The translations under genes and the position numbers were made by a program. DNA of 64,000 bases. It comes from Yanshouia hominis (GTDB lineage Bacteria; Bacillota; Clostridia; Oscillospirales; Ruminococcaceae). The notes beneath the pieces were generated by a model. That model worked only from the letters and a program-made list of their open reading frames with translations, did not search any database and had not been told where the DNA came from. The DNA lies in assembly GCA_014385025.1 (NCBI GenBank), contig JACRTB010000006.1:62001-126000 (forward strand), in the 5' to 3' direction. Below are positions 29,838 through 37,519 of the stretch, piece after piece (positions within the stretch are counted from its first letter, which is position 1; the number at the start of each line of letters is the position of its first letter).

Positions 29838-32108
29838 TCAGCCGTCGGAAGCTCTCCCCGGCCAGTTTTTCATCCAGTCCTCAAACGCGGGGATGGGCAG
29901 AGGCCGGGAAAAAACATATCCCTGCACCAGATCACAGCCCATCTCCCGCAGGAAGTCCAGCTGGTCGGTGGTTTCAATTCCCTCGGCGACCGTTTGGGCG
30001 CCGATTTTATGCGCGAGCGAGATGATCGACTCAACGAGGTCCTTTGAGCGGCGCCTTGATAAGCGGAGGAAGAACCGGCGGTCAAGCTTAATTGAATCCA
30101 CGTCGAATTCCATCAGCAGACCCAATGAGGAATAGCCCGCTCCGAAATCGTCGAGGGAACAGAGGAAGCCCATCCGGTGCATCTCCAGAATCTGCGCCTT
30201 CACCGTTTCGATGGCTCGGTCCTCAAAGAGAATGGACTCGGTCAGCTCCAGCTCGAGCAGACCCGAAGGGATTCGGTACCGGCGGGCGATTTCTTCGAAC
30301 GGACGCAGGCAGTCGGACTGTTTGAAATGCCGCCGGGAGAGGTTTACCGAAACCGGGAACGGCTCAAGCCCGCTGTCAATCCACCGCCGCAGGGTCAGGC
30401 AGACCTGTTCGAATACATAGAGGTCGAGCTGGCAGATTTTCTCGTTTTTCTCAAAGAGGGGGATGAAGTCGGAGGGGTAGATCATTCCCCGCTGGGGGTG
30501 GTGCCAGCGGACCAGCGCCTCGGCGCCGGCGATCCGATCGCCGTCAAGCAGCACCTTCGGCTGCAAAAACACATGAAAATCCCCGCTTTTGAGGGAATCC
30601 GCAAACAGGTCGTTGAGCTCGTGCTCGCGAAGCAGCCGCTCTGTGAGGGCGGAATCGTAAAAAGCAGGTCCCTGCGCGCCATGGGGAAGGCTGCGGCAGG
30701 CGCTTTTTGCCCGGTCCTGAATGATGGTGATGTCCAGCGCAGGCTCATCGACGATATAAACCCCCTGCGAAAAGCTGAGGCAGGGGCTTTCTCCCCATTG
30801 AGGACCGTTGATCTCGTCCGTAATCTTCTGAAGCCGGCGTGCAATGGCTGTCGGTTCGTTTTCGCGCAGGCAGAGGAAAAAGTTATCCGCGTCGGCCCGG
30901 GCGGCCGCCTCATCGCCGGAGACGCTCCGCGAAAGGGACTCCATCACTCGCCGCAGGGTGTTATCCCCCTCGGCCGCGCCATAAGTTTCGTTGATCAGCT
31001 TAAAGTTCAAAATATTGAGAAGCGCCACCGAGCGGGTGCCGGCCGGAGCGCCCTGCAGCAGCTCCCGGCAGCGGAGCCGGAACGCCGCGTTGTTCATTTC
31101 TCCCGTGAGAAGATCCTCAAAAGCGAACCGCTCAAGCTGGCGGTAATAGGCGCGGGAGGCGCGGAAAAAGACAAACAGGATGAGCGCGAGAAGCAGGATC
31201 ATCCCGGCGGTGATCAGGAAGGTCCGGGTAATATAGCGCTCCACTTCCTGTAAGATCAAATTGGAAGGGACAAGGGTCAGAAGCACCCAGTCATAGCTGT
31301 CAAGCGGATGATAGGAAAGAATCAGGTCGGTCCGGTTGGTGGCGGTGAAGGAAAACACCCCGCCGCGGTGGTTTTTCATATCCTCCTGCATTCGTTCAAT
31401 CCGCCCGACCGCCGCGCGGTCGGATTGTGTGACAAAGATATCATCGAGCTGGAGGAAGGGCTTGAGGTCGGTGGGGGAAATGACGACGCTGCCGTCGGTG
31501 TCGATGAGACAGCACAGGCTTTGACCCGAGAAGGCGTTGCTCCGCATCAGCTGCTGCATTTTTTCCCTGTCCTGAATTCCGGCGACGACGCCGGTGATTT
31601 GGCCCCCCTCCCAAAGCGGAATCGAATAGAGGATGCTCTGACGGTCGAGGAAGGAGACTCCCTGTTCCCCCCGAAAAGAGGCCCGCACCCCGGGCAGGCC
31701 GGCGGCGTCTTCCGGAAGCGGGATGGTGCAGAGCGCAGAGCCATCCGGACGGATCATCGCAAGCGCGCTGAATTCCAACAGCGGCGCCTGCTTGTCCAGA
31801 AAGGCCAGCAGCGCAGCTTCACTCATGTCGTTTTGCACATCCGACAGATGGTTCTCCAGCAGCTGCAGGTCCTGATAAAGGTGCAGAAGCTGGAGGTCCA
31901 GCCGATCGGCAAGCGGCAGCGAAACGTCGGTCACATAATTTTGCATCCGGCGGTCGATCGCCGTCCACAGTCTGACGGCGTTCCAGAGGGTCACAACCGA
32001 AACCAGAACGCTCAGAACGGAAAGCAGGAAAAAGACCCGCTTTTCAGAAAAGGAGTATGCAATTCTTGAAAAATGGTTTTTATCCGAGGGACGGTCCGTT
32101 AACTTCAT
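29838..32108 (-). CDS. Membrane c-di-GMP phosphodiesterase with degenerate GGDEF and intact EAL domains
   Basis: A 756-residue protein. Two membrane segments (about residues 24-44 and 290-315) flank an extracytoplasmic sensor of the Cache type. A GGDEF-like domain follows (LTGEMNNAAFRLRCREL...), but the signature loop reads ADADNF, so cyclase activity is unlikely. The EAL domain has GAEALVRWHHPQRG and LDDFGAGYSSLGLL and should be active. The ATG at 32108 has GGAG at good spacing. It probably lowers c-di-GMP in response to a ligand. Confidence 0.9.
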   Translation of the reverse strand: MKLTDRPSDKNHFSRIAYSFSEKRVFFLLSVLSVLVSVVTLWNAVRLWTAIDRRMQNYVTDVSLPLADRLDLQLLHLYQDLQLLENHLSDVQNDMSEAALLAFLDKQAPLLEFSALAMIRPDGSALCTIPLPEDAAGLPGVRASFRGEQGVSFLDRQSILYSIPLWEGGQITGVVAGIQDREKMQQLMRSNAFSGQSLCCLIDTDGSVVISPTDLKPFLQLDDIFVTQSDRAAVGRIERMQEDMKNHRGGVFSFTATNRTDLILSYHPLDSYDWVLLTLVPSNLILQEVERYITRTFLITAGMILLLALILFVFFRASRAYYRQLERFAFEDLLTGEMNNAAFRLRCRELLQGAPAGTRSVALLNILNFKLINETYGAAEGDNTLRRVMESLSRSVSGDEAAARADADNFFLCLRENEPTAIARRLQKITDEINGPQWGESPCLSFSQGVYIVDEPALDITIIQDRAKSACRSLPHGAQGPAFYDSALTERLLREHELNDLFADSLKSGDFHVFLQPKVLLDGDRIAGAEALVRWHHPQRGMIYPSDFIPLFEKNEKICQLDLYVFEQVCLTLRRWIDSGLEPFPVSVNLSRRHFKQSDCLRPFEEIARRYRIPSGLLELELTESILFEDRAIETVKAQILEMHRMGFLCSLDDFGAGYSSLGLLMEFDVDSIKLDRRFFLRLSRRRSKDLVESIISLAHKIGAQTVAEGIETTDQLDFLREMGCDLVQGYVFSRPLPIPAFEDWMKNWPGRASDG

Positions 32109-32139
32109 GGCATGGCTCCATACAATCAATCACTTTCAA

Positions 32140-32167
32140 TCGTTATATGTCGATCGTTATATGTCGA
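32140..32167 (-). promoter_or_regulatory. Two perfect 14-bp direct repeats, possible operator
   Basis: TCGTTATATGTCGA occurs at 32140-32153 and again immediately at 32154-32167, between the -10 box and the start codon of the EAL gene. Position and spacing suit a regulator or RNA-level control site. Confidence 0.6.
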
Positions 32168-32172
32168 AGAGT

Positions 32173-32201
32173 ATTATACATAAATTTTTGGAGCATGTCC
32201 A
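32173..32201 (-). promoter_or_regulatory. Sigma-A promoter of the EAL gene
   Basis: Minus-strand TGGACA (32196-32201), 17-nt spacer, TATAAT (32173-32178). Confidence 0.87.
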
Positions 32202-32246
32202 CTTAAAAATGAGATTCCAAAGCGAAAAATCGGGCTCCGGGGAAAC

Positions 32247-32277
32247 GGCGGAGAGGACGTGCGGGACCCTCTCCGCC
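32247..32277 (-). terminator. Hairpin after the aminotransferase gene
   Basis: GGCGGAGAGG pairs with CCTCTCCGCC around an 11-base loop, 30 nt after the stop. The 3' side lacks a U tract. Confidence 0.5.
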
Positions 32278-32306
32278 CCCTTTGGCCCCCGGATGCGCCG
32301 CTTCCG

Positions 32307-33449
32307 TCACAGGAGGCCCGCGCCCTCCCGCAGCGCTTCGAGCACCGCGTCGGCGACACAGCAAACCTCGTCGTCGGTCAGGTACGGATGGACCGGCAGG
32401 CTGAGCACCTGTTCGCAGAGCGTCTCGCTGAAGGGGAGCGCCCCCTTTCGCAGTCCGAAACAGGCGAACGCCCCCTGAAGATGGAGCGGCTTTGGATAAT
32501 AGACGGCGCTCGGAATCCCCCGGATGCTCAGGTGCAGCTTCATCCGGTCGCGCTGCATCCGGTCGGGCAGGCGGATGGTGTACTGCGCCCAGGAAGGCTC
32601 GGCCTCCGCCGGGATGACGGGGGTTCGCACCGCCCCGGAAAGGCGCTCGGTGTAGAAGGCGGCGATTTCCCGCCGCCGGGCAAGCTCGCGGTCAAAGACC
32701 TTGAGCTTTTCAAGCAGAATGGCGGCCTGCAGCGTATCGAGCCGCGAATTCAGCCCCAGAATCCGGTGGTCGTACTTTTCGATTCCGCGGCCGTGCAGGC
32801 GCAGCGAATCAAGCAGCTCGGCCCGACGGGAGCGGCTGGTAAAGACCGCGCCCCCGTCCCCATAGCATCCGAGCGGCTTGGTGGGAAAGAAGCTGGCGGC
32901 CGCAATCTCCCCGAAGGAGCAGGCGGCGCGTCCGCCGCGGGCGGCGCCGAAGCTCTGGGCCGCGTCCTCGAGCAGCCACAGCCCCTCCCGCCGGACGAGG
33001 GGCAGAATCCGGCCGTAATCGGCGGGCAGGCCGAAAAGATCGACCGCGATGACCCCCGCCGGGCGAAGCCTGCCCTCGCGGCGGGTCCGGTCCAGCGCCT
33101 CCTCCAGAGCGGCGGGGTCAAGGGTAAAGCTCTCGTCCACCTCCACAAAAACCGGGGTCGCCCCCCGCAGCGCCACCGCCTCGGCGGTGGCGGCAAAGGT
33201 GAAGGCGGGCAGAAACACCGCCTCCCCCGGACGCGCCCCGAAGGCAAGCAGCGCCAGCGTTAGCGCGTCGGTTCCGTTGGCGCAGCCCAGCGCGAAGCGG
33301 GCGCCCGAGCGCCGGGCGAGGGCGTCCTCCAGCGTCTTGATCTGTGCCCCGCCGATGTACGTCCCCTCCTCCAGAACCTCTCCGACCGCGGTCAGAATTC
33401 CGGGAGAAAGCGCCTGATATTGACGTGAAAGTCCTGAAAAATCCATCAT
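32307..33449 (-). CDS. DegT/DnrJ/EryC1-type sugar aminotransferase
   Basis: A 380-residue PLP aminotransferase of nucleotide-sugar pathways. It has the N-terminal LSRQYQALSPGILTAVGEVL, LAFGARPGEAVFLPAFTFAA, VIAVDLFGLPADY and the PLP lysine in SFFPTKPLGCYGDGGA. The start at 33449 sits 6 nt after GGAGG; the opening extends to 33545 without family residues. It is next to rfbA on the same strand, but a terminator and a repeat array lie between them. Confidence 0.92.
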   Translation of the reverse strand: MMDFSGLSRQYQALSPGILTAVGEVLEEGTYIGGAQIKTLEDALARRSGARFALGCANGTDALTLALLAFGARPGEAVFLPAFTFAATAEAVALRGATPVFVEVDESFTLDPAALEEALDRTRREGRLRPAGVIAVDLFGLPADYGRILPLVRREGLWLLEDAAQSFGAARGGRAACSFGEIAAASFFPTKPLGCYGDGGAVFTSRSRRAELLDSLRLHGRGIEKYDHRILGLNSRLDTLQAAILLEKLKVFDRELARRREIAAFYTERLSGAVRTPVIPAEAEPSWAQYTIRLPDRMQRDRMKLHLSIRGIPSAVYYPKPLHLQGAFACFGLRKGALPFSETLCEQVLSLPVHPYLTDDEVCCVADAVLEALREGAGLL

Positions 33450-33591
33450 CTCCGCCCTCCGGCGCCGGGAAACAGGCGCGATTTTTTGCTGCGGCGTACC
33501 ATCTGCCATCCCTCCGATCGTGCGGCGGCGCATGGGCATGGCCATTTTGCCGCGCTGCTACAGAATATGAAACGGAAAGAAAAAAGATAAC

Positions 33592-33631
33592 AAAAAAACG
33601 CCGCGGAATGCAGCTTTTGCATCCCGCGGCG
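33592..33631 (-). terminator. Strong terminator for rfbA transcripts
   Basis: CGCCGCGG..TGCA arms pair through a 14-bp stem (CGCCGCGGAATGCA with TGCATCCCGCGGCG, one mismatch), followed on the minus strand by seven T. Because the tandem repeats at 33638-33886 lie between it and the rfbA stop, they would form the rfbA 3' UTR. Confidence 0.9.
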
Positions 33632-33637
33632 CACAGG

Positions 33638-33886
33638 GGAAAATCCAAGGCTTTGCCAGTTGCGCATATACGGACAGTTTTGCGCCCCATGGCGCATCGG
33701 AAAATCCAAGGCTTTGTCGGCCGCGCACATGTGGACGGTTTTTGCGCCCCATGGTGCACCCGAAAATCCAAGGCTTTGTCGGCCGCGCACATGCGGACGT
33801 TTTTTTGCGCCCCATGGCGCACCGGAAAATCCAAAGCTTTGCCGGCCGCGCATATGCGGACGGTTTTTGCGCCTCATGGCGCACAG
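33638..33886 (-). repeat. Four tandem repeats of 61-63 bp
   Basis: Copies start at 33638, 33699, 33761 and 33824. Each begins GGAAAATCCAAGGCTTTG, then carries a GCGCATATGCGG-like palindrome and ends in GCGCCCCATGGCGC, which folds into a small hairpin. Copies are mostly identical, apart from small changes. Confidence 0.93.
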
Positions 33887-33896
33887 GGGGCAAGAT

Positions 33897-34754
33897 TCAA
33901 AGCGACAGCAGATACTGTCCGTAGTGGGTCATCCGGAGGCTTTCCCCGATTGCGCGGAGCTGTTCGCGGCCGATCCAGCCCTGTTCAAAGGCGATCTGTT
34001 CGGGACAGGCGACGGCACACCCGCTCTTCCGCTGGATTTCCCGGATGGCGCAGCCGGCCTGAAGCAGGCTGTCGGCGTTGCCGGCGTCGAACCAGACGGT
34101 GTCCGGGTCGAGGGGGATGACCGACAGCTCTCCGCGTTCGAGATAGGCGTTGTTGACCGAGGTGATCTCCAGCTCGCCGCGGGCCGAAGGGGTCAGGTGC
34201 CGGGCGATCCCGACCACCTGATTGTCATAGAAATAAAGCCCCGGCACGATGAAGTTTGATTTTGGATTCTGCGGTTTTTCCTCGATGCTGATCGCCCTGC
34301 CGCTCTGGTCGAACTCGACCACGCCGAAGGGGCGGGGGTCCTCGACCGGAAGACCGAAAACGGTGCCTCCGGAACGGGATCTGCCCGCCTGCTCGAGCTG
34401 GGCGGACAGCGTGGGGCTGTAAAAGACGTTGTCGCCGAGGACGAGGCAGACCGAATCGCTGCCGATGAACTCCTCGCCGACAAGGAAGGCGTCCGCGATG
34501 CCGCGCTGAACCTTCTGTTCCCGGTAGGAGAGCGACAGCCCGAGCGAATGCCCGTCCCCGAGCAGCTTTTCGAAGGGGAACTGGTCATCGGGCGGCACAA
34601 TTACAAGAATCTCGCGGATTCCGGCCTGCATCAAAACGGCGAGGGGATAATAGAGCAGCGGCTTGTCATACAGCGGAAGCAGCGGCTTGCAGATCGGCTT
34701 GGTGATCGGGTAGAGGCGGGTTCCTTTGCCCGCGGCGAGGATAATTCCCTTCAT
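33897..34754 (-). CDS. rfbA: Glucose-1-phosphate thymidylyltransferase
   Basis: A 285-residue sugar nucleotidyltransferase making dTDP-glucose. The N-terminal AAGKGTRLYPITKPICKPLL and PLLYYPLAVLMQAGI are typical; LGDNVFY and the C-terminal VWFDAGNADSLLQA also fit RmlA. The first glycine pair of the usual GGSGTRL is replaced by AAGKGTRL. rfbB, rfbC and rfbD are absent from the window. AAAGGAG precedes the ATG. Confidence 0.93.
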   Translation of the reverse strand: MKGIILAAGKGTRLYPITKPICKPLLPLYDKPLLYYPLAVLMQAGIREILVIVPPDDQFPFEKLLGDGHSLGLSLSYREQKVQRGIADAFLVGEEFIGSDSVCLVLGDNVFYSPTLSAQLEQAGRSRSGGTVFGLPVEDPRPFGVVEFDQSGRAISIEEKPQNPKSNFIVPGLYFYDNQVVGIARHLTPSARGELEITSVNNAYLERGELSVIPLDPDTVWFDAGNADSLLQAGCAIREIQRKSGCAVACPEQIAFEQGWIGREQLRAIGESLRMTHYGQYLLSL

Positions 34755-34924
34755 ATGGTCGGCTCCTTTTCAATCTGTGCGCGGGAACGGCCCGCACGCC
34801 TTTATTCTATCTGCTTGTGAAGAAACGTTTTCCGCTCCGCGCGGCATTGCAATCCGGGCGGACATCCGCTGAAGCTCCCGCGGGCGCGGCCCGGTCCGCT
34901 GCGAGAGCGTTTGCTTGTTGGGAA

Positions 34925-35660
34925 TCTCCCAAACCCACGCCAAGCTGTAATTTACCTTTCCTTTTTAATAATATAGGCTTGTAAACTTTTTTGACAGCCA
35001 TTCTTTTCATAAAAATTTTCTGCTGTTGGCTGTGATCCAAAATATAACATGGTGGGCGTATTATCCTTTGCAAGTTGAAGAAGTTTGCTTCCAATACCTC
35101 GTTTTTGATATTGTGGAAGAACAAGTAATTCTGTAATTGTTCCAAAATAGTAACCGTCAGAAAGAATACGCAAACAACCTACTAACTTTTTATTATCATA
35201 GGCTGTTATGTTTAATGTTTTGGATAATGCGCTCTTTGTTTGTTCTATATCATAATCGCCTTTCCATACTTGATTAACAAAAGAAATAAACACTAACGCA
35301 CTAAGCTCTCTATCGTCTACTTTGTAATCCATCGCTGTACCTCATCAACTTCAAGCTGTCACTTTGTATAGAAATATTATAGCATCCATACATGGCTTTC
35401 TCTATTACTTTCCTCATTATGTACGAAACAGCAGAGCCGGGAGAGCAAAAGCAACGAGTGATTTCGCCCTCACATAGGAGGCTTTTTTATATCGCCATTG
35501 AAAATTCGGACGCCGGTTGGGCGCCAAAGCGTCAAAAATGAATGCTGTTTTGAGCCCTCAAAATTGAGAAAAAGCCAGCATTTACAGAGGAGTGAGGGTC
35601 AAGCTTTTTGATGCCGCAAAATCAAACGCAATTTTTAATAGTATACCACAGGGCCCGGGT
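34925..35660. other. AT-rich island in GC-rich DNA
   Basis: Composition drops abruptly to roughly one third GC by eye, from over 60 percent on both sides. It contains one GNAT gene and non-coding AT-rich sequence. No integrase, direct repeats or attachment site were seen. Confidence 0.8.
34952..35332 (-). CDS. GNAT-family N-acetyltransferase
   Basis: A 126-residue acetyltransferase: MDYKVDDRELSALVFISFVN, then VGCLRILSDGYYFGTITELL, and the acetyl-CoA loop LPQYQKRGIGSKLLQLAK near residues 76-93. Codon use is strongly A/T-biased, unlike the neighbours, so it was probably acquired by transfer. The substrate is unknown. A TATAAT box at 35376-35381 (minus) lies about 45 nt upstream of the start. 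Confidence 0.9.
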   Translation of the reverse strand: MDYKVDDRELSALVFISFVNQVWKGDYDIEQTKSALSKTLNITAYDNKKLVGCLRILSDGYYFGTITELLVLPQYQKRGIGSKLLQLAKDNTPTMLYFGSQPTAENFYEKNGCQKSLQAYIIKKER

Positions 35661-35773
35661 CTTTTCAAACCGAATCGGCGCTCGTTCTGCCTAACGGCGG
35701 AGCCGGGGCGGGCCTGTCTTTGGGCGATAACGACGATTCTTTGCAGACAGGGGGAGAATTGTCGGCCTGCGGC

Positions 35774-35802
35774 TTGAATTCCGCGCGGCGGTTGGATATA
35801 AT
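35774..35802 (+). promoter_or_regulatory. Sigma-A promoter for serA
   Basis: TTGAAT (35774-35779), 17-nt spacer, perfect TATAAT (35797-35802). The start codon of serA is 273 nt downstream, so the leader is long. Confidence 0.88.
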
Positions 35803-35811
35803 TTACCTCAT

Positions 35812-35845
35812 AGGCGCTTTTTGCCGGAATGCGGCAAAGCGCCCG
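35812..35845 (+). promoter_or_regulatory. Hairpin at the 5' end of the serA leader
   Basis: GGCGCTTTTTGCCG pairs with CGGCAAAGCGCC around a short loop, immediately after the predicted transcription start. It could stabilise the transcript or take part in attenuation; no T-box motif is present. Confidence 0.55.
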
Positions 35846-35874
35846 AATGCAGGAAGCAGAAAGGAGAAGGTACG

Positions 35875-35988
35875 ATGCGGCCAGACGCCAGCGGGGCCTG
35901 GGGCTTTGTCTTTACGCCGGAGAAACGGCCGGGTATCGGATGCCGGGTCCAAGAGCTGCTTCGCCGATCCCGCCGATGTCGCGGCTGA
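35875..35988 (+). CDS. Possible 37-residue leader peptide before serA
   Basis: ATG at 35875 is preceded by AAAGGAG with 7-nt spacing, and the reading frame gives MRPDASGAWGFVFTPEKRPG, then an arginine-rich end, to a TGA. No homologue is recognised. It could be translated as a leader peptide or be a chance frame in GC-rich DNA. Confidence 0.35.
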   Translation: MRPDASGAWGFVFTPEKRPGIGCRVQELLRRSRRCRG

Positions 35989-36075
35989 GGGCCGGCCATC
36001 GGAAAAAATGCACAGCGCCCGGCCGGGAAAAGTCCCGGGGCGGGCGGCGCGATATGGAAAGGGGAAACGGCAGTC

Positions 36076-37248
36076 ATGTTTACCGTCAGAAAATTCAACC
36101 AGATTTCGGATATTATCGGAAAGCATCTCGATCAGAGACATTATGAGATTTCAGAGGACGCGCAGAGCTATGAGGGAATCCTTGTGCGCTCGGCCGACCT
36201 GCTCTCGGCGGAATTCCCGCCCGAGCTGGTGGCGATCGCACGCGCGGGCGCGGGATACAACAACATCCCCGTCGACCGCTGCACCGAGCAGGGCATTGCC
36301 GTCTTCAACACCCCCGGCGCCAACGCCAACGCCGTCAAGGAGCTTGTGCTCTGCGGGCTGCTGCTCGCCGGACGGCGGATTATCGACGCCAACCGCTGGC
36401 TCGAAAGCCTGCATGAGGAGCATGCCGAGGGAATCGAGAAGCTGGTCGAGAAGGGCAAGAAGCAGTTTGTCGGGCCGGAGCTGATGGGCAAGACCCTCGG
36501 CGTCGTCGGTCTGGGCGCGATCGGGGTCATGGTGGCCAACGCGGCGGTTCAGGGGCTGGGGATGAAGGTCCTCGGCTACGATCCCTATCTCTCGGTTGAC
36601 GCCGCCTGGCATCTGTCGAGCGAGGTCGGCCGGGTCAAGAGTCTGGAGGAAATCTACACCTCCTGCGATTACATCACACTGCACCTGCCGCTCAACGACC
36701 AGACCCGCGGAATGATCGGAGAGACGGCAATCCAGTCGATGAAGCCGGGTACGGTGCTGCTCAACATTGCCCGCGGCGGCCTTGTCAGCGAGAAGGCGCT
36801 CATCGCCGCCCTTGAGTCCGGCCAGCTTCGCCACTATGTCACCGACTTTCCCGATGAAGGGATTCTCGGGGTCAAGGGGGTCATCGCCACCCCGCATCTC
36901 GGCGCCTCCACACCCGAGTCGGAGGAGAACTGTGCCGAAATGGCCGCCCGGCAGCTGCGCGCTTTCATCGAGGACGGCAACATTGTCAACTCGGTCAACC
37001 TGCCGCGCTGCGAGATGCCGCGTATGGGCGGTTACCGCATTTCGGTCATCAACCGCAACATCAAAAATATGGTCGGGCAGATTACCGCCGCGCTCGCCGA
37101 GAGCGGCTGCAACATTGAGCACATGGTCAACAGCAGCCGCGGCGAGTGGGCCTATACGATGCTCGATCTCACCACCGCTCCCGATCAGGCCTGCATCGAC
37201 CGCATTTCTGCGATTGACGGAGTGGTACGGGTCCGCACGCTGTTCTGA
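36076..37248 (+). CDS. serA: D-3-phosphoglycerate dehydrogenase
   Basis: First enzyme of serine biosynthesis; short 390-residue form with an ACT domain at the C-terminus. The NAD-binding LGVVGLGAIGVMVANAAV is near residues 140-157; the catalytic region includes LLNIARGGLV and TPHLGAST. The start follows AAAGGGG. It lies upstream of DUF1015 as in many Clostridia, where serC usually precedes it; serC is missing here. Confidence 0.95.
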   Translation: MFTVRKFNQISDIIGKHLDQRHYEISEDAQSYEGILVRSADLLSAEFPPELVAIARAGAGYNNIPVDRCTEQGIAVFNTPGANANAVKELVLCGLLLAGRRIIDANRWLESLHEEHAEGIEKLVEKGKKQFVGPELMGKTLGVVGLGAIGVMVANAAVQGLGMKVLGYDPYLSVDAAWHLSSEVGRVKSLEEIYTSCDYITLHLPLNDQTRGMIGETAIQSMKPGTVLLNIARGGLVSEKALIAALESGQLRHYVTDFPDEGILGVKGVIATPHLGASTPESEENCAEMAARQLRAFIEDGNIVNSVNLPRCEMPRMGGYRISVINRNIKNMVGQITAALAESGCNIEHMVNSSRGEWAYTMLDLTTAPDQACIDRISAIDGVVRVRTLF

Positions 37249-37519
37249 GAGCGCCATGGGGCCGCGCCCCGCTCGGGGGCCCGCGTGCTTTTGACACCGC
37301 GCATATACGCCGGAAGGACGGGATGCGCTCTGTGCGGAGCCTGCACTGCCTCTGGCGCCCCGCGTATAAAAAGCCAGCCGCGCTGGGCCCGCGCCGCCTT
37401 TGGCGCCGCGTATATGCAAAACCGGCCGCGTCCGGCAAAAGGCCCACGCGTCTCTGTCCGCACCGAAAACGGCAGGACTCTCCTGCCGCGCGCTTCGAAG
37501 AAAGGATGAACAGGACCTG
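37249..37519. repeat. Degenerate repeats in the serA-DUF1015 spacer
   Basis: 271 nt without a gene. It contains GCGCCATGGGGC (37251-37262) and GCGCATATACG-like and CGCGTATA segments at 37309, 37360 and 37407 that resemble the array at 33638. The units are diverged, roughly 50-55 bp apart. Confidence 0.55.

Larger units (their letters stand above)
35333..36075. other. 743-nt region: end of AT-rich island and serA leader
   Basis: Contains the minus-strand GNAT promoter region, then AT-rich sequence (35400-35660) with a short GC stem and T run at 35470-35500 but no gene, then the serA promoter and leader from 35774. Confidence 0.6.

Noticed and set aside
29504-30025. 173-residue plus-strand frame over the typA promoter
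   Set aside because: It overlaps the typA promoter, a terminator and the EAL gene end; it has no plausible protein features.
33638-33886. CRISPR array
   Set aside because: Units are contiguous with no variable spacer, and no cas genes are nearby.
35803-36075. T-box leader before serA
   Set aside because: The conserved T-box sequence AGGGTGG-ACCGCG is not present.
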